A stretch of 64,000 nucleotides of DNA from Dickeya aquatica (GCF_900095885.1 NZ_LT615367.1:806001-870000), one strand, 5' to 3'; shown: positions 34,491 to 46,791, counted from the stretch's first letter. The notes: generated from the sequence alone by a model not told the origin. Program-made: numbers and translations.

Positions 34491-34824
34491 CCGAAATTCC
34501 TACACCGTCGGTACTACATGCTTAGTCTGGTCTTTACATTCGCTTGCCAGCTGCGGACAGACACGCCACTAACAAACTAGCCTGATTGGTTTTAACGCTT
34601 CAACCCCAGGCAGGGCATCCACGCGATCTCTTTTAGGTTTGACCTCTCTTGATCCCCGTCCTAAGAGCGGAGGCTAGGGAGAGAGGGCTGCAAGCAGGTT
34701 ATTAAGCTGCTACGGCGTAAGTTTCGTCGTTTGCGACTATTTTTTTGCGGCTTTTTACGAGGCCAACCGCCCCTCGGCATGCACCTTGGGTTTCGCGAAT
34801 CCCGTCGAATCCAGAATCAGCCCC
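34461..34824 (-). ncRNA. ssrA: Transfer-messenger RNA
   Basis: A 364-base tmRNA that rescues stalled ribosomes and tags their products. The 5' end reads GGGGCTGATTCTGGATTCGA and the 3' end has a T-arm and terminal CCA, as in the tRNA-Ala-like domain. The tag frame GCAAACGACGAAACTTACGC continues to two stops and encodes ANDETYAVAA, a variant of the E. coli ANDENYALAA. A TATAAT box lies about ten bases upstream at 34834-34839 on the minus strand. It follows smpB, its protein partner, as in other enterobacteria. Confidence 0.97.
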
Positions 34825-34874
34825 AAGATATCTTGTTATTATAACAGAAAGAGGGTTCGCTATGCTAGTAACTG

Positions 34875-35357
34875 TTAGCGCGAGGCCTTTTTCATAATGC
34901 GTGCCTTATCGAGCTTCCATTCCCGCTCTTTGATGTCGTCACGCTTGTCGTGCTCTTTCTTGCCTTTAGCCACACCAATCTTGACTTTGCACCAGGCATT
35001 TTTCCAGTACAGTGACAACGCCACAACGGTATAGCCCTCGCGGTTGACGCGACCATACAATGAATCCAGCTCACGCTGATTCAACAGTAATTTGCGGGTA
35101 CGCGTTGGGTCACACACCACATGGCTTGAAGCACCGTGCAGTGGTGTGAAGGTGGCACCGAACAGGTAGGCTTCACCGTCACGCATCAGGACATAACAGT
35201 CGCTGATGTTGGCTTTGCCCGCACGCAGTGATTTGACTTCCCACCCTTGAAGGGCCAGCCCCGCTTCAATCTCTTCTTCTATGAAGTATTCGTGGCGGGC
35301 GCGCTTGTTGAGCGCAATGGTGGCGGAACCGGGTTTGTGTGCTTTTTTCTTTGTCAT
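34875..35357 (-). CDS. smpB: SsrA-binding protein
   Basis: A 160-residue basic protein that binds tmRNA and brings it to stalled ribosomes. Family stretches are [36 protein letters not shown] and [23 protein letters not shown]. The basic C-terminal tail [11 protein letters not shown] is the part that lies in the mRNA channel. It sits directly upstream of ssrA in the same orientation. Confidence 0.97.
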   Translation of the reverse strand: MTKKKAHKPGSATIALNKRARHEYFIEEEIEAGLALQGWEVKSLRAGKANISDCYVLMRDGEAYLFGATFTPLHGASSHVVCDPTRTRKLLLNQRELDSLYGRVNREGYTVVALSLYWKNAWCKVKIGVAKGKKEHDKRDDIKEREWKLDKARIMKKASR

Positions 35358-35512
35358 AGTGCCATCATTATACTGGTTGTCGTTGTGAATGAAATCCCTT
35401 GACGGGATTCATGCCACGCTTTGTGAACGAGTGCGATGTCCTTCGCAGAATTTTTGTCTGACTGATTATCAGTGGTATTATTTTGCGCGCTTTATGAATC
35501 ACGGAAAAGAGT

Positions 35513-35947
35513 ATGCCTAAAATCAGTCGTTCAGCGTTGGTGCCGTTCAGCGCTGAACAGATGTATAAGTTAGTTAATGACGTGCCATCTTACCCCGCTT
35601 TTTTACCCGGTTGCACCGGTAGTCGTGTGTTGTCAGCCAGTGACAATGAAATGACGGCGGCTGTCGATGTGTCGAAAGCGGGGATCAGTAAGACGTTCAC
35701 CACGCGTAATACGTTGACCAGTAATCAGTGCATCGCGATGCAACTGGTGGATGGCCCGTTTCGTCAGTTAAATGGTGACTGGCGTTTTACGCCGTTAAGT
35801 GAAGCGGCATGTAAAGTTGAGCTGAATTTGAACTTTGAGTTTAAAAATGCCTTGATTGAAATGGCATTTGGCAACGTATTCAAAGAGCTGGCTAACAGCA
35901 TGGTGCAAGCTTTCACTCAGCGAGCCAAAGAGGTTTATAGTGCCTGA
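35513..35947 (+). CDS. ratA: START-like ribosome association toxin / persistence factor
   Basis: A 144-residue member of the Coq10/SRPBCC fold, called RatA or PasT in E. coli. [24 protein letters not shown] and YPAFLPGC are the diagnostic N-terminal motifs. E. coli studies link it to ribosomal subunit association and persistence, while family relatives act with ubiquinone. It is divergent from smpB and followed by ratB, with overlapping ends, as in E. coli. Confidence 0.93.
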   Translation: MPKISRSALVPFSAEQMYKLVNDVPSYPAFLPGCTGSRVLSASDNEMTAAVDVSKAGISKTFTTRNTLTSNQCIAMQLVDGPFRQLNGDWRFTPLSEAACKVELNLNFEFKNALIEMAFGNVFKELANSMVQAFTQRAKEVYSA

Positions 35948-36233
35948 AATCCGTATAGAAGTCGTTTATGCGCTGCCTGAACGCCAGTTTTTGCAATCGC
36001 TGACGGTGGAAGAGGGATGCAGTGTCGAACAGGCTATTCAGATGTCTGGGTTATTGGCGTTGCGCCCTGATATTGACTTGCGCGTGAATAAAGTAGGGGT
36101 TTTTAGCCGCCCGGTAAAACTGACCGATGTGGTTCGTGATGGGGATCGGGTTGAGATTTACCGCCCGTTATTGGCAGACCCCAAAGAGCTGCGCCGCCAG
36201 CGAGCGGAGCGTTCAAAAAACAAGGCGCGGTGA
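35940..36233 (+). CDS. ratB: RnfH/UPF0125 family protein, partner of RatA
   Basis: A 97-residue ubiquitin-like beta-grasp protein (RnfH family, YfjF/PasI). [16 protein letters not shown] opens the protein, and [11 protein letters not shown] and [23 protein letters not shown] close it. It starts with GTG at 35940, eight bases before the end of ratA, with AGAGG upstream, so the two are translated together. The basic C-terminal tail is normal for the family. Confidence 0.92.
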   Translation: MPEIRIEVVYALPERQFLQSLTVEEGCSVEQAIQMSGLLALRPDIDLRVNKVGVFSRPVKLTDVVRDGDRVEIYRPLLADPKELRRQRAERSKNKAR

Positions 36234-36287
36234 ATGCGCCTTGTTTTTTGCCATGATACAGGCAGAGCATAAGGTTCAGCGTCTTTA

Positions 36288-36632
36288 TTATTCAGCCTGT
36301 ATTGCGGGTTTGTTGTCCATATGAGAGAGAACGCCCTGTGAGTTGAACGTCAGGGTCAGTGTTTGCTGTTTAACCGCTTCATGTCCAGGTTGCTGGCGGA
36401 ATACGTAATACCAGGTGTCGGAGCCAAACGGATCTTGCATCATTGGAGTGCCCAGCGTGTAGATGACCTGCTGTTTGGTCATGCCGCTATGAATTTTGGC
36501 AACATCAGCGGATGCCAGGTAGTTCCCCTGATTAATGTCTGGCCGATAGACAACTCGCTCCAGTGTGGAACAACCGGCAGTCAACATGACAACAACCACC
36601 GTGGCGACGACAGTCAGCGTTTTACAGCGCAT
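36288..36632 (-). CDS. bamE: Outer membrane assembly lipoprotein BamE
   Basis: A 114-residue lipoprotein of the BAM complex, which inserts beta-barrel proteins in the outer membrane. The signal peptide ends in the lipobox [38 protein letters not shown] and [11 protein letters not shown] are the conserved SmpA/OmlA-fold segments. The start at 36632 was chosen for AGGAATC upstream and a normal signal peptide. The longer frame adds 23 residues that do not fit. Confidence 0.95.
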   Translation of the reverse strand: MRCKTLTVVATVVVVMLTAGCSTLERVVYRPDINQGNYLASADVAKIHSGMTKQQVIYTLGTPMMQDPFGSDTWYYVFRQQPGHEAVKQQTLTLTFNSQGVLSHMDNKPAIQAE

Positions 36633-36743
36633 AGTGATTAGATTCCTTAAGGGCATAGGTGGCAGATGATAATAGACCTTGCCTGACTTGAAAACCTGCA
36701 AGATGCCTGTAAGACAGTGCGAATTCGAAAAAGTTGACTCTCT

Positions 36744-38405
36744 CTATGCTGCAAGCAGCTCTCTGGCATTTGCCAGCGTATTTTTTGTCACGGCAGACCC
36801 GCCAAGTAACCGGGCCAGTTCCTGTAGTCGCTCACGTTTTCCGAGTAACTGCATCCGTGTTTCAGTAACTGCGCCATCGGTTTGTTTACTGACAAAATAG
36901 TGGTGATGCCCACACCCTGCCACCTGTGGCAAATGAGTAACGCACATGACCTGGGTGGAGAGGCCCAACTGGCGCAGCATTTTACCAACGATAGCAGCCG
37001 TTGGGCCGCTGATGCCGACATCGACCTCATCAAAAATCAGTGCCGGGGTTTCCATTTTTCTTGCCGCGATAACCTGAATAATGAGTGCAATGCGTGACAG
37101 CTCGCCTCCCGATGCCACTTTTGCCAGTGGCTGATGTGGCTGACCGGGGTTGGTTGTCACCCGGAATTCGATGTGGCTAGCGCCATGCGCGGTCAGCGTT
37201 TCTGGGGTGAGCGTGACGTCAATGGTGAAATGACCATGCGGCATCGCCAGATCGTGCATATGGGCTGTAATCAACTGTGCCAGCTCACCGGCATGCTGGC
37301 AGCGGCGGTGGTGTAGCTGTGCGGCAATATGCAATGCTTGCTGGTAATGTTGCTCTACCGCGAGGCTCAGTGCTTCATGGTCATTTTCCTGTTGTTCCAG
37401 TTGTTGCTGTTCGTTAAGCAATTGTTGATAGAAAGCCGGTAATTCCTGCGCGGCGACATGGTGTTTACGTGATAGCGACAACTGGCGTGATAAACGCTGT
37501 TCCAGTTCGTAAAGGCGAACTGGGTCGAGGTCCATTCTGTCGCAGTAATGGCGTAGCTCGTCACTGGCTTCACTGATCTGGATACTGGCTTCTTCGAGCA
37601 TGGTAAGTACGCCCGAAAGCGAGTCATCCAGGCTTATCAATTCTGCAAGCTGATGTTTTGCACTATGCAGCATACTGAGCAGGTTTTGATCTTCGCCTTC
37701 ACTAAGACGCTGTAGCGCTTGTTGGCTAAGCGATAGACGTTGCCCGCTATTGGCAAGCCGCTTGTATTCCGCATCGATCTGTTCGTACTCACCGGCCTGA
37801 GGGGCAAACTCGTTGAGCTCCTTGAGCTGGTATTGCAGTAATTCCCGGCGGGCTTCCCGCTCAATACTGGCTTGTTGATGTTGAGCCAGCACCCGGCAAC
37901 TGTGGTGCCACTGCTGCCAGCTCTGGCGCATAGCGGTGAGTAATTGCGGCTCATCGGCATAGGCATCAAGCAGGTGGCGCTGATAGTCTGATTTTAATAA
38001 CAGTTGATGGGCATGCTGGCCATGTACCTGGATCAGATGCTGGCCCAGCTCACGTAACTGCGACAATGGAACGGCTGTGCCGTTAATAAATGCGCGGGAA
38101 CGGCCATCAGCGCTGATCACTCGCCGCAGCAGACATTCGTTGCTGTCATCAAGCTGGTTGTGTTCCAGCCAACGTAACGCTGCCGGTGTATCTGACACCG
38201 AGAAACGCGCACAAAGATCGGCCCGGGTGGCTCCGGGGCGCACCATGCTGGCATCGGTTCGGTGGCCAAGGCAGAGCCCGAGAGCATCAATGGCAATGGA
38301 TTTACCCGCTCCGGTTTCACCGGTAATGACGCTCATCCCTGCCTGAAAATCAATTTCCAGTTCGCGCACAATGGCGAAATTACTGATTGTGAGTTGCGCC
38401 AGCAT
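36744..38405 (-). CDS. recN: DNA repair protein RecN
   Basis: A 553-residue SMC-like ATPase for double-strand break repair. The start [20 protein letters not shown] leads to Walker [15 protein letters not shown] near residue 30. A long coiled coil rich in Gln, Leu and Glu fills the middle. The C-terminal ABC signature [16 protein letters not shown] and Walker [13 protein letters not shown] complete the head. Two LexA boxes lie just upstream, so it should be strongly SOS-induced, as in E. coli. Confidence 0.96.
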   Translation of the reverse strand: MLAQLTISNFAIVRELEIDFQAGMSVITGETGAGKSIAIDALGLCLGHRTDASMVRPGATRADLCARFSVSDTPAALRWLEHNQLDDSNECLLRRVISADGRSRAFINGTAVPLSQLRELGQHLIQVHGQHAHQLLLKSDYQRHLLDAYADEPQLLTAMRQSWQQWHHSCRVLAQHQQASIEREARRELLQYQLKELNEFAPQAGEYEQIDAEYKRLANSGQRLSLSQQALQRLSEGEDQNLLSMLHSAKHQLAELISLDDSLSGVLTMLEEASIQISEASDELRHYCDRMDLDPVRLYELEQRLSRQLSLSRKHHVAAQELPAFYQQLLNEQQQLEQQENDHEALSLAVEQHYQQALHIAAQLHHRRCQHAGELAQLITAHMHDLAMPHGHFTIDVTLTPETLTAHGASHIEFRVTTNPGQPHQPLAKVASGGELSRIALIIQVIAARKMETPALIFDEVDVGISGPTAAIVGKMLRQLGLSTQVMCVTHLPQVAGCGHHHYFVSKQTDGAVTETRMQLLGKRERLQELARLLGGSAVTKNTLANARELLAA

Positions 38406-38428
38406 GATCGTTTCCTGTAGGTAACAAC

Positions 38429-38470
38429 AACTGTGATTACGTACAGTATAAACTGGTTTTTTATACAGTA
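38429..38470 (-). promoter_or_regulatory. Two LexA (SOS) boxes before recN
   Basis: AACTGTGATTACGTACAGTA at 38429-38448 and AACTGGTTTTTTATACAGTA at 38451-38470 both fit CTG-N10-CAG. They sit 24-65 bases before the recN start and overlap the expected promoter. Confidence 0.88.
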
Positions 38471-38488
38471 AATAGCCTGTGGCTATTT

Positions 38489-39367
38489 TCAGAATAATTT
38501 TTTTGACCAGCCAAGTTTGCTACTTAATGTGTTGAAGTAACTATAATTTTCCGGGTGGATTAAATTGAGGTGGTACTGGCTGCGTTGGATTAACACCTCC
38601 GCACCTTCTTGCACTGGCAGTGAAATTTGGCTGTCACAACTGATTTCTAAATCCTGGGTGATATGCGAAAACTTCAACCGGATGGTGCTGCCGCTGTTGA
38701 TGACCAGTGGACGGGCTGAGAGCGTATGCGGGAACATCGGCACCAGTGCAATTGCATCCAGCGAGGGGGTCAAAATCGGGCCGCCCCCGGAAAGCGAGTA
38801 AGCGGTTGAACCGGTAGGCGTAGAGATAATCAGGCCGTCAGAACGCTGGGAAAACGCAAAACGATCGTCAATATAGACTTCAAATTCAATCATGTGTGCC
38901 ACTTTCCCAGGATGTAGCACGACTTCATTGATAGCCGTACTGCTGCTGCCGGGATGATTGGCGCGGTGTATCTGCGCTTCCAGCATAAAACGCTGTTCGC
39001 GCAGGTAACGGCCAGCCAGCACTTCGCTGAGTTGTTGCTGAGTATGGTCGGGGTCAAGATCGGTCAGGAAGCCAAGATTGCCGCGGTTAACGCCGATGAC
39101 ATCAATGTCGTAGCGTGACAGCACCCTCGCGGCTCCCAGCATGTTGCCATCCCCCCCGACCACGACGGCCAGATCCGCTTGCTGGCCGATATCGGATAAG
39201 CTGCCGGTATCGGCATCATCAAGGCGCAATTCGCGGGCAATCTGTTGCTCTATTATGACGTGATACCCTAGCTCGCGCAGCCAATGATACAGCATTTCAT
39301 GGGTACTCAGTGCGTTTGGGTGCCGTGGATGGCCGACAATACCGATGCAATTAAACGATCTGTTCAT
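38489..39367 (-). CDS. nadK: NAD kinase
   Basis: A 292-residue cytosolic enzyme that phosphorylates NAD to NADP. The GGDGN motif is present in [14 protein letters not shown] near residue 70. [17 protein letters not shown] and [23 protein letters not shown] are the diagnostic substrate-site motifs. Length equals that of E. coli NadK. It lies between recN and the divergent grpE, an order conserved in the order Enterobacterales. Confidence 0.97.
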   Translation of the reverse strand: MNRSFNCIGIVGHPRHPNALSTHEMLYHWLRELGYHVIIEQQIARELRLDDADTGSLSDIGQQADLAVVVGGDGNMLGAARVLSRYDIDVIGVNRGNLGFLTDLDPDHTQQQLSEVLAGRYLREQRFMLEAQIHRANHPGSSSTAINEVVLHPGKVAHMIEFEVYIDDRFAFSQRSDGLIISTPTGSTAYSLSGGGPILTPSLDAIALVPMFPHTLSARPLVINSGSTIRLKFSHITQDLEISCDSQISLPVQEGAEVLIQRSQYHLNLIHPENYSYFNTLSSKLGWSKKLF

Positions 39368-39449
39368 TTGGGTGCGTTGTCCTCAATAAGAGCACCGGAG
39401 ACTCACATTTTTAGGCCACGGTGTTGGCTAACAATATATGAGTGGTTCC

Positions 39450-39478
39450 CTTGAAACCCCGGTTTTGATCCCCATAAT
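39450..39478 (+). promoter_or_regulatory. Heat-shock (sigma-32) promoter of grpE
   Basis: CTTGAAA at 39450-39456 and CCCCATAAT at 39470-39478, separated by 13 bases, match the sigma-32 consensus well. The pair lies 43 bases before the GrpE start. Confidence 0.85.
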
Positions 39479-39520
39479 AAGCGAACTAGCGAGATGAATG
39501 CGAAAAACGCGGAGAATTTC

Positions 39521-40108
39521 ATGAGTAGTAAAGAACAGAAGTCGCCTGACGAGCAAGTCTTGGATAAAAAGGACACGGCGGAAGGTCAGCAAGCGGATGC
39601 GCAGCCAGAGACGACCGACGTGGCTGACCCGCGTGATGAACGTATTGCCGAACTGGAAGCGCAATTGAGCGAGACGCAGCAGCGTGAGCGTGAAAGTGTA
39701 TTACGTGTTCGTGCCGAGATGGAAAACGTGCGCCGCCGTGCGGAACTGGATGTAGAAAAAGCACATAAATTTGCGCTGGAGAAATTCGCCGGTGAAATGC
39801 TGCCTGTTATCGACAATCTGGAGCGTGCGCTTGAGATGGCTGATAAGTCTAACGAGGCATTGTCGGCGATGATTGAAGGGGTGGAACTGACGCTGAAAGC
39901 GATGCTGTCTGCGGTGCAAAAATTTAGCATTGAGGTTGTCGCTGAAGTTAATGTGCCCTTCAACCCGGAGATTCACCAGGCGATGACGATGCTGCCATCT
40001 GCCGAGCATGAGCCGAATCATGTCATGATGGTGATGCAAAAAGGCTATACCCTTAATGGCCGGTTGCTGCGCCCGGCGATGGTGGCGGTTTCTAAACCTA
40101 AAGAGTAA
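39521..40108 (+). CDS. grpE: Nucleotide exchange factor GrpE
   Basis: A 195-residue co-chaperone that speeds ADP release from DnaK. An acidic, flexible N-terminus ([17 protein letters not shown]) is followed by a long helix ([22 protein letters not shown]) and the C-terminal beta domain ending [21 protein letters not shown] prefer the ATG at 39521 because GGAG lies just upstream and it matches the E. coli start MSSKEQK. The frame also opens nine codons earlier. Confidence 0.95.
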   Translation: MSSKEQKSPDEQVLDKKDTAEGQQADAQPETTDVADPRDERIAELEAQLSETQQRERESVLRVRAEMENVRRRAELDVEKAHKFALEKFAGEMLPVIDNLERALEMADKSNEALSAMIEGVELTLKAMLSAVQKFSIEVVAEVNVPFNPEIHQAMTMLPSAEHEPNHVMMVMQKGYTLNGRLLRPAMVAVSKPKE

Positions 40109-40123
40109 TCGCGTCGCCCTTTT

Positions 40124-40156
40124 CTCCGGGGCTGCCCGTTTGTGACGACCCCGGAG
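40124..40156 (+). terminator. Terminator after grpE
   Basis: Arms CTCCGGGG and CCCCGGAG around a 17-base loop, followed by TTCTT, lie 15 bases past the grpE stop. Confidence 0.65.
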
Positions 40157-40532
40157 TTCTTCCGAAGCCTTCTCTGGCTCATTCTTTATTGCCTCGTCCC
40201 CCTATCTGTTTCTGGCTGATGACACATCAGTATTCTTGTTGTTTTTTTTAATGAAATCAAAATGCTATATGGATTTTCCATGGCTGCCGATGACGGTGGA
40301 TTGAGATTAACGCGCCGGTGGATAGGTTTTTTTAAACTAATCACATATTGGTCGTTTTTTTGTTTATATTTTGTTAATGTTTACGTATCAAAACGGGTAT
40401 CGTTCGTGACACAGATGCCTCATTATCATTACCTATCAGAGCAATCATCTCTTCCGTTCTAAATGCACTTGATAATCATTATCAACTTTGCGAGAGTAGT
40501 AAAACAACAGTAGCATTAGAAGGGTTACTCAT
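40157..40532. other. Regulatory region of mntH
   Basis: A 375-base AT-rich stretch without a convincing gene, although a 66-codon frame opens at 40262. It ends in a Fur-like palindrome and the ribosome-binding site of mntH. In E. coli this promoter responds to MntR, Fur and OxyR. I could not place an MntR site with confidence. Confidence 0.5.
40469..40485. promoter_or_regulatory. Fur-box-like palindrome before mntH
   Basis: TTGATAATCATTATCAA is a perfect 17-base palindrome made of Fur-type GATAAT units. It lies 48 bases upstream of the mntH start and fits iron-responsive repression. Confidence 0.75.
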
Positions 40533-41771
40533 ATGCCGGGGAGTCGTGTAGTGGAATCAGTCAGCCGTACGTCAAGAAAGCTCAAGCTTTCCCTGATGGG
40601 GCCGGCCTTTATCGCGGCGATCGGTTATATCGATCCGGGTAACTTCGCCACCAATATCCAGTCAGGGGCTGCGTATGGCTACCAACTGCTGTGGGTCGTG
40701 GTGTGGGCCAATCTGATGGCGATGCTGATTCAACTGTTATCAGCGAAACTGGGTATCGCCACCGGAAAAAATCTGGCTGAGCATATTCGCGATCGCTTTC
40801 CTAAACCGGCGGTCTTTGCCTATTGGGTGCAGGCTGAAATCATCGCGATGGCAACCGACCTGGCTGAGTTTGTCGGTGCGGCGATAGGCTTTAAGCTGCT
40901 GCTGGGGGTATCGTTACTTGAAGGTGCGATCCTGACGGGGATTGCTACATTTCTGATCCTGATGTTGCAACAGCGTGGCCAGAAGCCTCTGGAAATGGTG
41001 ATTGGCGGGTTACTGTTATTTGTTGCTGCGGCCTATATTGTTGAGCTGATTTTCTCTCGCCCCGAATTGGCTGCGCTGACAACCGGTATGCTGGTGCCAA
41101 GCTTGCCGAATTCTGATGCAGTGCTTCTGGCCGCCGGTGTTTTGGGTGCGACCATCATGCCACATGTCATTTACCTGCACTCTTCGCTGACCCAACAGCA
41201 AAGCAACGTGACCCGCGCCGAACGCTATTCTGCGACCAAGGTTGACGTAGCCGTTGCGATGACCATTGCCGGTTTTGTTAACCTTGCCATGATGGCGACG
41301 GCCGCGGCAGCTTTTCATTTCAGCGGTAACACCTCGGTTGCCGAGCTGGATCAAGCCTATTTGACGTTGAAACCATTGTTAGGGCAGGCGGCTGCCACCA
41401 TTTTTGGCTTAAGTCTGGTGGTGGCAGGGCTGTCTTCTACGGTAGTCGGCACGCTGGCAGGCCAGGTGGTGATGCAGGGGTTTGTGCGTTTTCATATTCC
41501 GTTATGGTTACGTCGGGTGGTGACTATGCTGCCTTCCTTTATTGTTATTCTTTCTGGCATGGACCCGACCCGGGTACTGGTACTGAGTCAGGTATTGCTG
41601 AGTTTTGGTATCGCACTGGCGCTGATCCCTTTGCTGGCGTTTACCGGCAACCGTGAGCTGATGGGGAATCTGGTGAATAGCCGCCTGGTGCAAAATAGCG
41701 GTAAAGTCATTGTCTGTCTGGTTGTCGCGCTGAATCTGTATCTGGTGGTTGATACCTTGCTGGGCAAGTAA
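40533..41771 (+). CDS. mntH: Proton-coupled manganese/divalent metal transporter (Nramp)
   Basis: A 412-residue inner-membrane Nramp transporter with 11 helices. [23 protein letters not shown] contains the helix-1 DPGN metal motif. [20 protein letters not shown] contains the helix-6 MPH metal motif. The length and sequence match E. coli MntH almost throughout. It imports Mn(II) and to a lesser extent Fe(II) with protons. It is monocistronic, with a hairpin terminator at 41794. Confidence 0.97.
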   Translation: MPGSRVVESVSRTSRKLKLSLMGPAFIAAIGYIDPGNFATNIQSGAAYGYQLLWVVVWANLMAMLIQLLSAKLGIATGKNLAEHIRDRFPKPAVFAYWVQAEIIAMATDLAEFVGAAIGFKLLLGVSLLEGAILTGIATFLILMLQQRGQKPLEMVIGGLLLFVAAAYIVELIFSRPELAALTTGMLVPSLPNSDAVLLAAGVLGATIMPHVIYLHSSLTQQQSNVTRAERYSATKVDVAVAMTIAGFVNLAMMATAAAAFHFSGNTSVAELDQAYLTLKPLLGQAAATIFGLSLVVAGLSSTVVGTLAGQVVMQGFVRFHIPLWLRRVVTMLPSFIVILSGMDPTRVLVLSQVLLSFGIALALIPLLAFTGNRELMGNLVNSRLVQNSGKVIVCLVVALNLYLVVDTLLGK

Positions 41772-41793
41772 TACTGAGCGGTTTATCTGTATG

Positions 41794-41826
41794 ACGCCTT
41801 CGCTGTAAATGCGAAGGCGTTTGTCT
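41794..41826 (+). terminator. Terminator after mntH
   Basis: Arms ACGCCTTCGC and GCGAAGGCGT with a seven-base loop, followed by TTGTCTTT. Confidence 0.8.
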
Positions 41827-41940
41827 TTATCGTGTACAGAGCATTGTTTCTTGCGCTGTGATTTTTCATTGGATGAAAAGTGCATTCCCACCGGGGTGGG
41901 ACTATTATCTGAAGCTGAGTTTTGTTACCGGGATACCCCT

Positions 41941-42525
41941 ATGTCTGCACCTATTACTGTGCTTGAAAAAAAACTGTTGTCCGATCACTGGTTTGTTCTT
42001 CATAAGTATGTTTTTGATTTAAAGCGTAAAAATGGCGGAACGGTGCGGCAGGTACGCGAAGTGTATGATCGTGGTAACGGAGCCACCATCTTGCTGTATA
42101 ACCGGGCAAAAGCGACGGTGGTGCTGACGCGCCAGTTCCGTATGCCGACTTACCTTAATGGCAATGACACTGGCATGCTGCTGGAAGCGTGCGCCGGGTT
42201 GCTGGATGATTTATCGCCGGAGCAGTGCATTCGTAATGAGGCAATAGAAGAAACCGGCTACGAGATAGGTGAGGTCGAGAAGTTGTTTGAAGCGTATATG
42301 TCACCCGGTGGCGTGACTGAACTGGTGCATTTCTTTGCCGCGGAATATGACGATGCGCAAAAACGTTTCCACGGTGGTGGGGTGGATGACGAAGACATTG
42401 AGGTGCTGGAATTACCGTTTAGCGAGGCGATGGCGATGATAAAAGATGGCCGTATTCGCGATGGTAAAACCATCATGTTATTGCAGCATGCTTTTATCAG
42501 TGGCTGGTTTACCACGACGCGCTAA
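41941..42525 (+). CDS. nudK: GDP-mannose hydrolase (Nudix family)
   Basis: A 194-residue Nudix hydrolase very similar to E. coli NudK, which splits GDP-mannose and related sugar nucleotides. The Nudix helix is [18 protein letters not shown] followed by [10 protein letters not shown]. The Glu found after LLDxD in E. coli NudK is Ser here (LLDDLS). The core EExG residues remain. [19 protein letters not shown] is the diagnostic following segment. The ATG at 41941 gives the family's usual start. Longer upstream frames overlap the mntH terminator. Confidence 0.88.
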   Translation: MSAPITVLEKKLLSDHWFVLHKYVFDLKRKNGGTVRQVREVYDRGNGATILLYNRAKATVVLTRQFRMPTYLNGNDTGMLLEACAGLLDDLSPEQCIRNEAIEETGYEIGEVEKLFEAYMSPGGVTELVHFFAAEYDDAQKRFHGGGVDDEDIEVLELPFSEAMAMIKDGRIRDGKTIMLLQHAFISGWFTTTR

Positions 42526-42946
42526 TGCGGGTCATTCGGCACGGGTTCCGTGCCAGATATCCGGTTGACCTTATCAACACGGATTGTGCCATCCGCCGGG
42601 CGGATGCCTTACCACGATTGCCCACATGCCTTTGGCGGTGGGTTCTGACGGCCCGCTTTTTTATTTCCGTATCTGAGATGACCCTGGCAGATGGATGCCC
42701 GGTGAGCCTGTGCTGATGGTTATAGCGGGCGGATAAGCATCAGACAAGTTCTAGTTGATTGATATTAAACACTATCCTTTGTTTCATTCCCTCGATGTGC
42801 TGGCGAATTTTCCGCCTTGTTAATTAATTATATTAAGCAGTATTCCGGCGTAGATTTTGTAATGCTTCATGGTTTGGCAAAACGCAGACACGCTAAACTG
42901 GGTGGCTTACCACCCTACTGAAAGCAATAAGACAAGGTAATGAACT
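42526..42946. other. Intergenic region between nudK and maeB with hairpins
   Basis: A hairpin with arms GGCACGG and CCGTGCC at 42538-42554 may end nudK transcription. A second palindrome, CATCCGCC and GGCGGATG, lies at 42590-42606. GACGGCCCGCTTTTTTATTT at 42648 gives a T-run. The remainder is AT-rich and should carry the maeB promoter. A 63-codon open frame at 42525 has no protein-like features. Confidence 0.5.
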
Positions 42947-45226
42947 ATGGACGAACAACTCAAGCAAAGCGCTCTGGATTTCCATCAATATCCGGTGCCG
43001 GGGAAAATACAGGTTTCCCCTACCAAGCCGCTGGCAACCCAGCGCGATCTGGCGCTGGCCTACTCTCCGGGTGTGGCGGCTCCCTGTCTCGAAATCGCTG
43101 AAGATCCGCTCGCGGCGTACAAATACACCGCCCGAGGCAATCTGGTGGCGGTTATCTCCAACGGTACGGCGGTGCTGGGATTGGGCAACATCGGCGCGCT
43201 GGCCGGTAAACCGGTGATGGAAGGTAAAGGCGTTCTGTTTAAGAAGTTCTCCGGTGTGGATGTGTTTGACATTGAAGTCGATGAGCAAGATCCAGATAAA
43301 CTGATTGACGTGATTGCGGCGCTGGAGCCGACATTTGGCGGTATTAACCTGGAAGACATCAAAGCGCCGGAGTGTTTCTACATTGAGCAGAAACTGCGCG
43401 AGCGCATGAAAATTCCGGTATTCCATGACGACCAGCATGGCACTGCCATCATTTGTACCGCCGCGGTGTTAAACGGCCTGCGCGTGGTGGAAAAACAGAT
43501 TGCCGATGTGCGTCTGGTGGTGTCAGGGGCGGGGGCGGCTTCCATCGCCTGCCTGAATTTGCTGGTGGCGCTGGGCCTTAAGCGTGAAAACATCACGGTG
43601 TGTGATTCCCGCGGTGTGATTTATAAAGGCCGTGAAGCCAACATGGCGCAAACCAAGGCCGCTTACGCCATTGACGATAACGGCAGCCGTTCGCTGGCGG
43701 ATGTGATCCCGAATGCGGATATTTTCCTTGGTTGTTCAGGCCCTGGTGTGCTGACGCAGGACATGGTTAAAACCATGGCCCCGCGCCCGCTTATCATGGC
43801 GCTGGCGAACCCGGAACCGGAGATCCTGCCGCCGCTGGTCAAAGCGGTGCGCCCGGATGCGATTGTCTGTACCGGCCGTTCTGACTACCCGAATCAGGTC
43901 AACAACGTGCTGTGCTTCCCGTTCATCTTCCGTGGTGCGCTGGATGTCGGTGCGACCACCATCAACGAAGAGATGAAGCTTGCCTGTGTGCATGCGATTG
44001 CCGAGCTGGCACTGGCCGAGCAGAGCGAAGTGGTTGCCTCGGCCTATGGCGATCAGGAACTCTCGTTTGGCCCGGAATACCTGATCCCGAAACCGTTTGA
44101 TCCGCGCCTTATCATCAAGATTGCCCCGGCGGTTGCCAGAGCGGCGATGGACTCCGGTGTCGCCACCCGCCCGATTGCGAATTTTGATGAGTACATCGAG
44201 AAACTGACGCAGTTTGTCTACAAAACCAACCTGTTCATGAAGCCGATTTTCGCCCAGGCGCGTACCCAGCCCAAACGTGTGGTATTGGCCGAAGGGGAAG
44301 ACCCGCGCGTACTGCACGCCACTCAAGAGCTGGTGTCGCTGGGGCTGGCGTTCCCGGTGCTGATTGGCCGCCCAGGGGTTATCGAAAAACGGATTCAGAA
44401 GCTGGGCTTGCAGATAACCATCGGCAAGGATTTCGAAGTCGTCAACAATGAGTCCGACCCGCGCTTTAAAGCCTACTGGACAGAATACTTCGAGATGATG
44501 AAGCGCCGTGGCGTCTCACAGGAGCAGGCCCAGCGCGAGATGCGAGCCAACCCGACGCTGATTGGCTCTATCATGGTTCACCGTGGTGAAGCCGATGCGA
44601 TGATCTGCGGTACGGTGGGCAATTACGAAGAGCATTTCGGCGTGGTCGAAAAGGTGTTTGGCTATCGTGACGGCGTACATGTTGCCGGTGCGATGAATGC
44701 CCTGTTGTTGCCGAGCGGTAACACCTTTATCGCCGATACCTATGTCAACCCAGACCCAACGCCTGAGCAGTTGGCGGAAATTGCCCTGATGGCGGCCAGC
44801 ACCGTGCGCCGTTTTGGTATTGAGCCGAAAGTGGCGCTGTTGTCGCATTCAAGCTTTGGCACCTCCGATTCGCCGACGGGGAAGAAAATGCGCGCCACGC
44901 TGGAGCTGGTGAACAAGATGGCCCCGGATCTGCAAATCGACGGCGAGATGCACGGCGATGCGGCGCTGGTCGAGGCTATTCGTCGTGAGCAGATGCCAGA
45001 CAGCCCGCTCAAAGGGGCGGCGAATATCCTTATCATGCCGAACATGGAAGCCGCGCGCATCAGCTATAACCTGCTGCGTGTGTCATCCTCGGAAGGTGTG
45101 ACCGTCGGCCCGGTGCTGATGGGTGTGGCGAAACCGGTACATATTCTGACGCCGATCGCCTCGGTACGTCGCATCGTGAATATGGTGGCGCTGGCGGTCG
45201 TTGAGGCACAGACCGCGCCGCTGTGA
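42947..45226 (+). CDS. maeB: NADP-dependent malic enzyme fused to a phosphotransacetylase-like domain
   Basis: A 759-residue protein that decarboxylates malate to pyruvate with NADP+. The malic enzyme half (residues 1 to about 425) has [33 protein letters not shown] and the Rossmann motif [16 protein letters not shown]. The C-terminal half is phosphotransacetylase-like ([33 protein letters not shown]) and is regulatory in E. coli MaeB. Length matches the 759 residues of the E. coli enzyme. AAGGTAA lies before the ATG. Confidence 0.97.
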   Translation: MDEQLKQSALDFHQYPVPGKIQVSPTKPLATQRDLALAYSPGVAAPCLEIAEDPLAAYKYTARGNLVAVISNGTAVLGLGNIGALAGKPVMEGKGVLFKKFSGVDVFDIEVDEQDPDKLIDVIAALEPTFGGINLEDIKAPECFYIEQKLRERMKIPVFHDDQHGTAIICTAAVLNGLRVVEKQIADVRLVVSGAGAASIACLNLLVALGLKRENITVCDSRGVIYKGREANMAQTKAAYAIDDNGSRSLADVIPNADIFLGCSGPGVLTQDMVKTMAPRPLIMALANPEPEILPPLVKAVRPDAIVCTGRSDYPNQVNNVLCFPFIFRGALDVGATTINEEMKLACVHAIAELALAEQSEVVASAYGDQELSFGPEYLIPKPFDPRLIIKIAPAVARAAMDSGVATRPIANFDEYIEKLTQFVYKTNLFMKPIFAQARTQPKRVVLAEGEDPRVLHATQELVSLGLAFPVLIGRPGVIEKRIQKLGLQITIGKDFEVVNNESDPRFKAYWTEYFEMMKRRGVSQEQAQREMRANPTLIGSIMVHRGEADAMICGTVGNYEEHFGVVEKVFGYRDGVHVAGAMNALLLPSGNTFIADTYVNPDPTPEQLAEIALMAASTVRRFGIEPKVALLSHSSFGTSDSPTGKKMRATLELVNKMAPDLQIDGEMHGDAALVEAIRREQMPDSPLKGAANILIMPNMEAARISYNLLRVSSSEGVTVGPVLMGVAKPVHILTPIASVRRIVNMVALAVVEAQTAPL

Positions 45227-45253
45227 TAGATGATTAGCGGCAGGTAACATTCA

Positions 45254-45282
45254 AACCGGCAGGTTCTCCTGCCGGTTTTTTT
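45254..45282 (+). terminator. Terminator after maeB
   Basis: A perfect ten-base stem AACCGGCAGG / CCTGCCGGTT with a four-base loop, followed by seven T including the two that close the stem. It probably serves the convergent yaiI as well. Confidence 0.9.
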
Positions 45283-45729
45283 ATGCCTGCTGGCGTAGCC
45301 ACTTGTCCAACTCGTTGGCGAACTGTTGGCGGTCACGCTGGTTTAGGGTGGCGGGCCCGCCGGTTTGTACGCCGCTGGCGCGCAGGGTATCCATAAAATC
45401 ACGCATCGTCAGCCGCTCGCGGATCGTCTCCGGGCTGTAGCGCTCGCCGCGAGGGTTGAGCGCCACGGCGTGTTTCGCCAGCACTTCGGCAGCCAGCGGA
45501 ATATCGGCAGTGATAACCAGATCGCCCGGTTCGGCGCGGCGCACAATTTCGTTATCGGCCACGTCAAACCCGGCCGCGACCCGCAGGCTATGAATATAGG
45601 GCGAGGGCGGGGTGCGCAGAGGCTGGTTGGCAACCAGCGTCAGGTGGGTTGCACTGCGCTCGGCAGCGCGAAACAACACTTCTTTGATGACATTCGGGCA
45701 GGCATCGGCATCGACCCAGATAGCAGCCA

Positions 45730-45730
<1 letters not shown>
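45281..45730 (-). CDS. yaiI: UPF0178/DUF188 family protein YaiI
   Basis: A 149-residue PIN-like fold protein of unknown function. The start [24 protein letters not shown] contains the conserved DADACP motif. [19 protein letters not shown] and [10 protein letters not shown] are further conserved segments. It overlaps the end of hemF (TAATG), so both are made from one message. Function has not been settled for the family, and a nuclease role is only suggested by fold. Confidence 0.9.

Positions 45731-46791
<1,061 letters not shown>

Noticed and set aside
40262..40462. A 66-codon open frame upstream of mntH
   Set aside because: No clear ribosome-binding site. It overlaps the probable mntH control region and no family is recognised.
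42525..42716. A 63-codon open frame overlapping the nudK stop
   Set aside because: It runs through two palindromes and a T-run typical of a terminator region and has no protein-like features.
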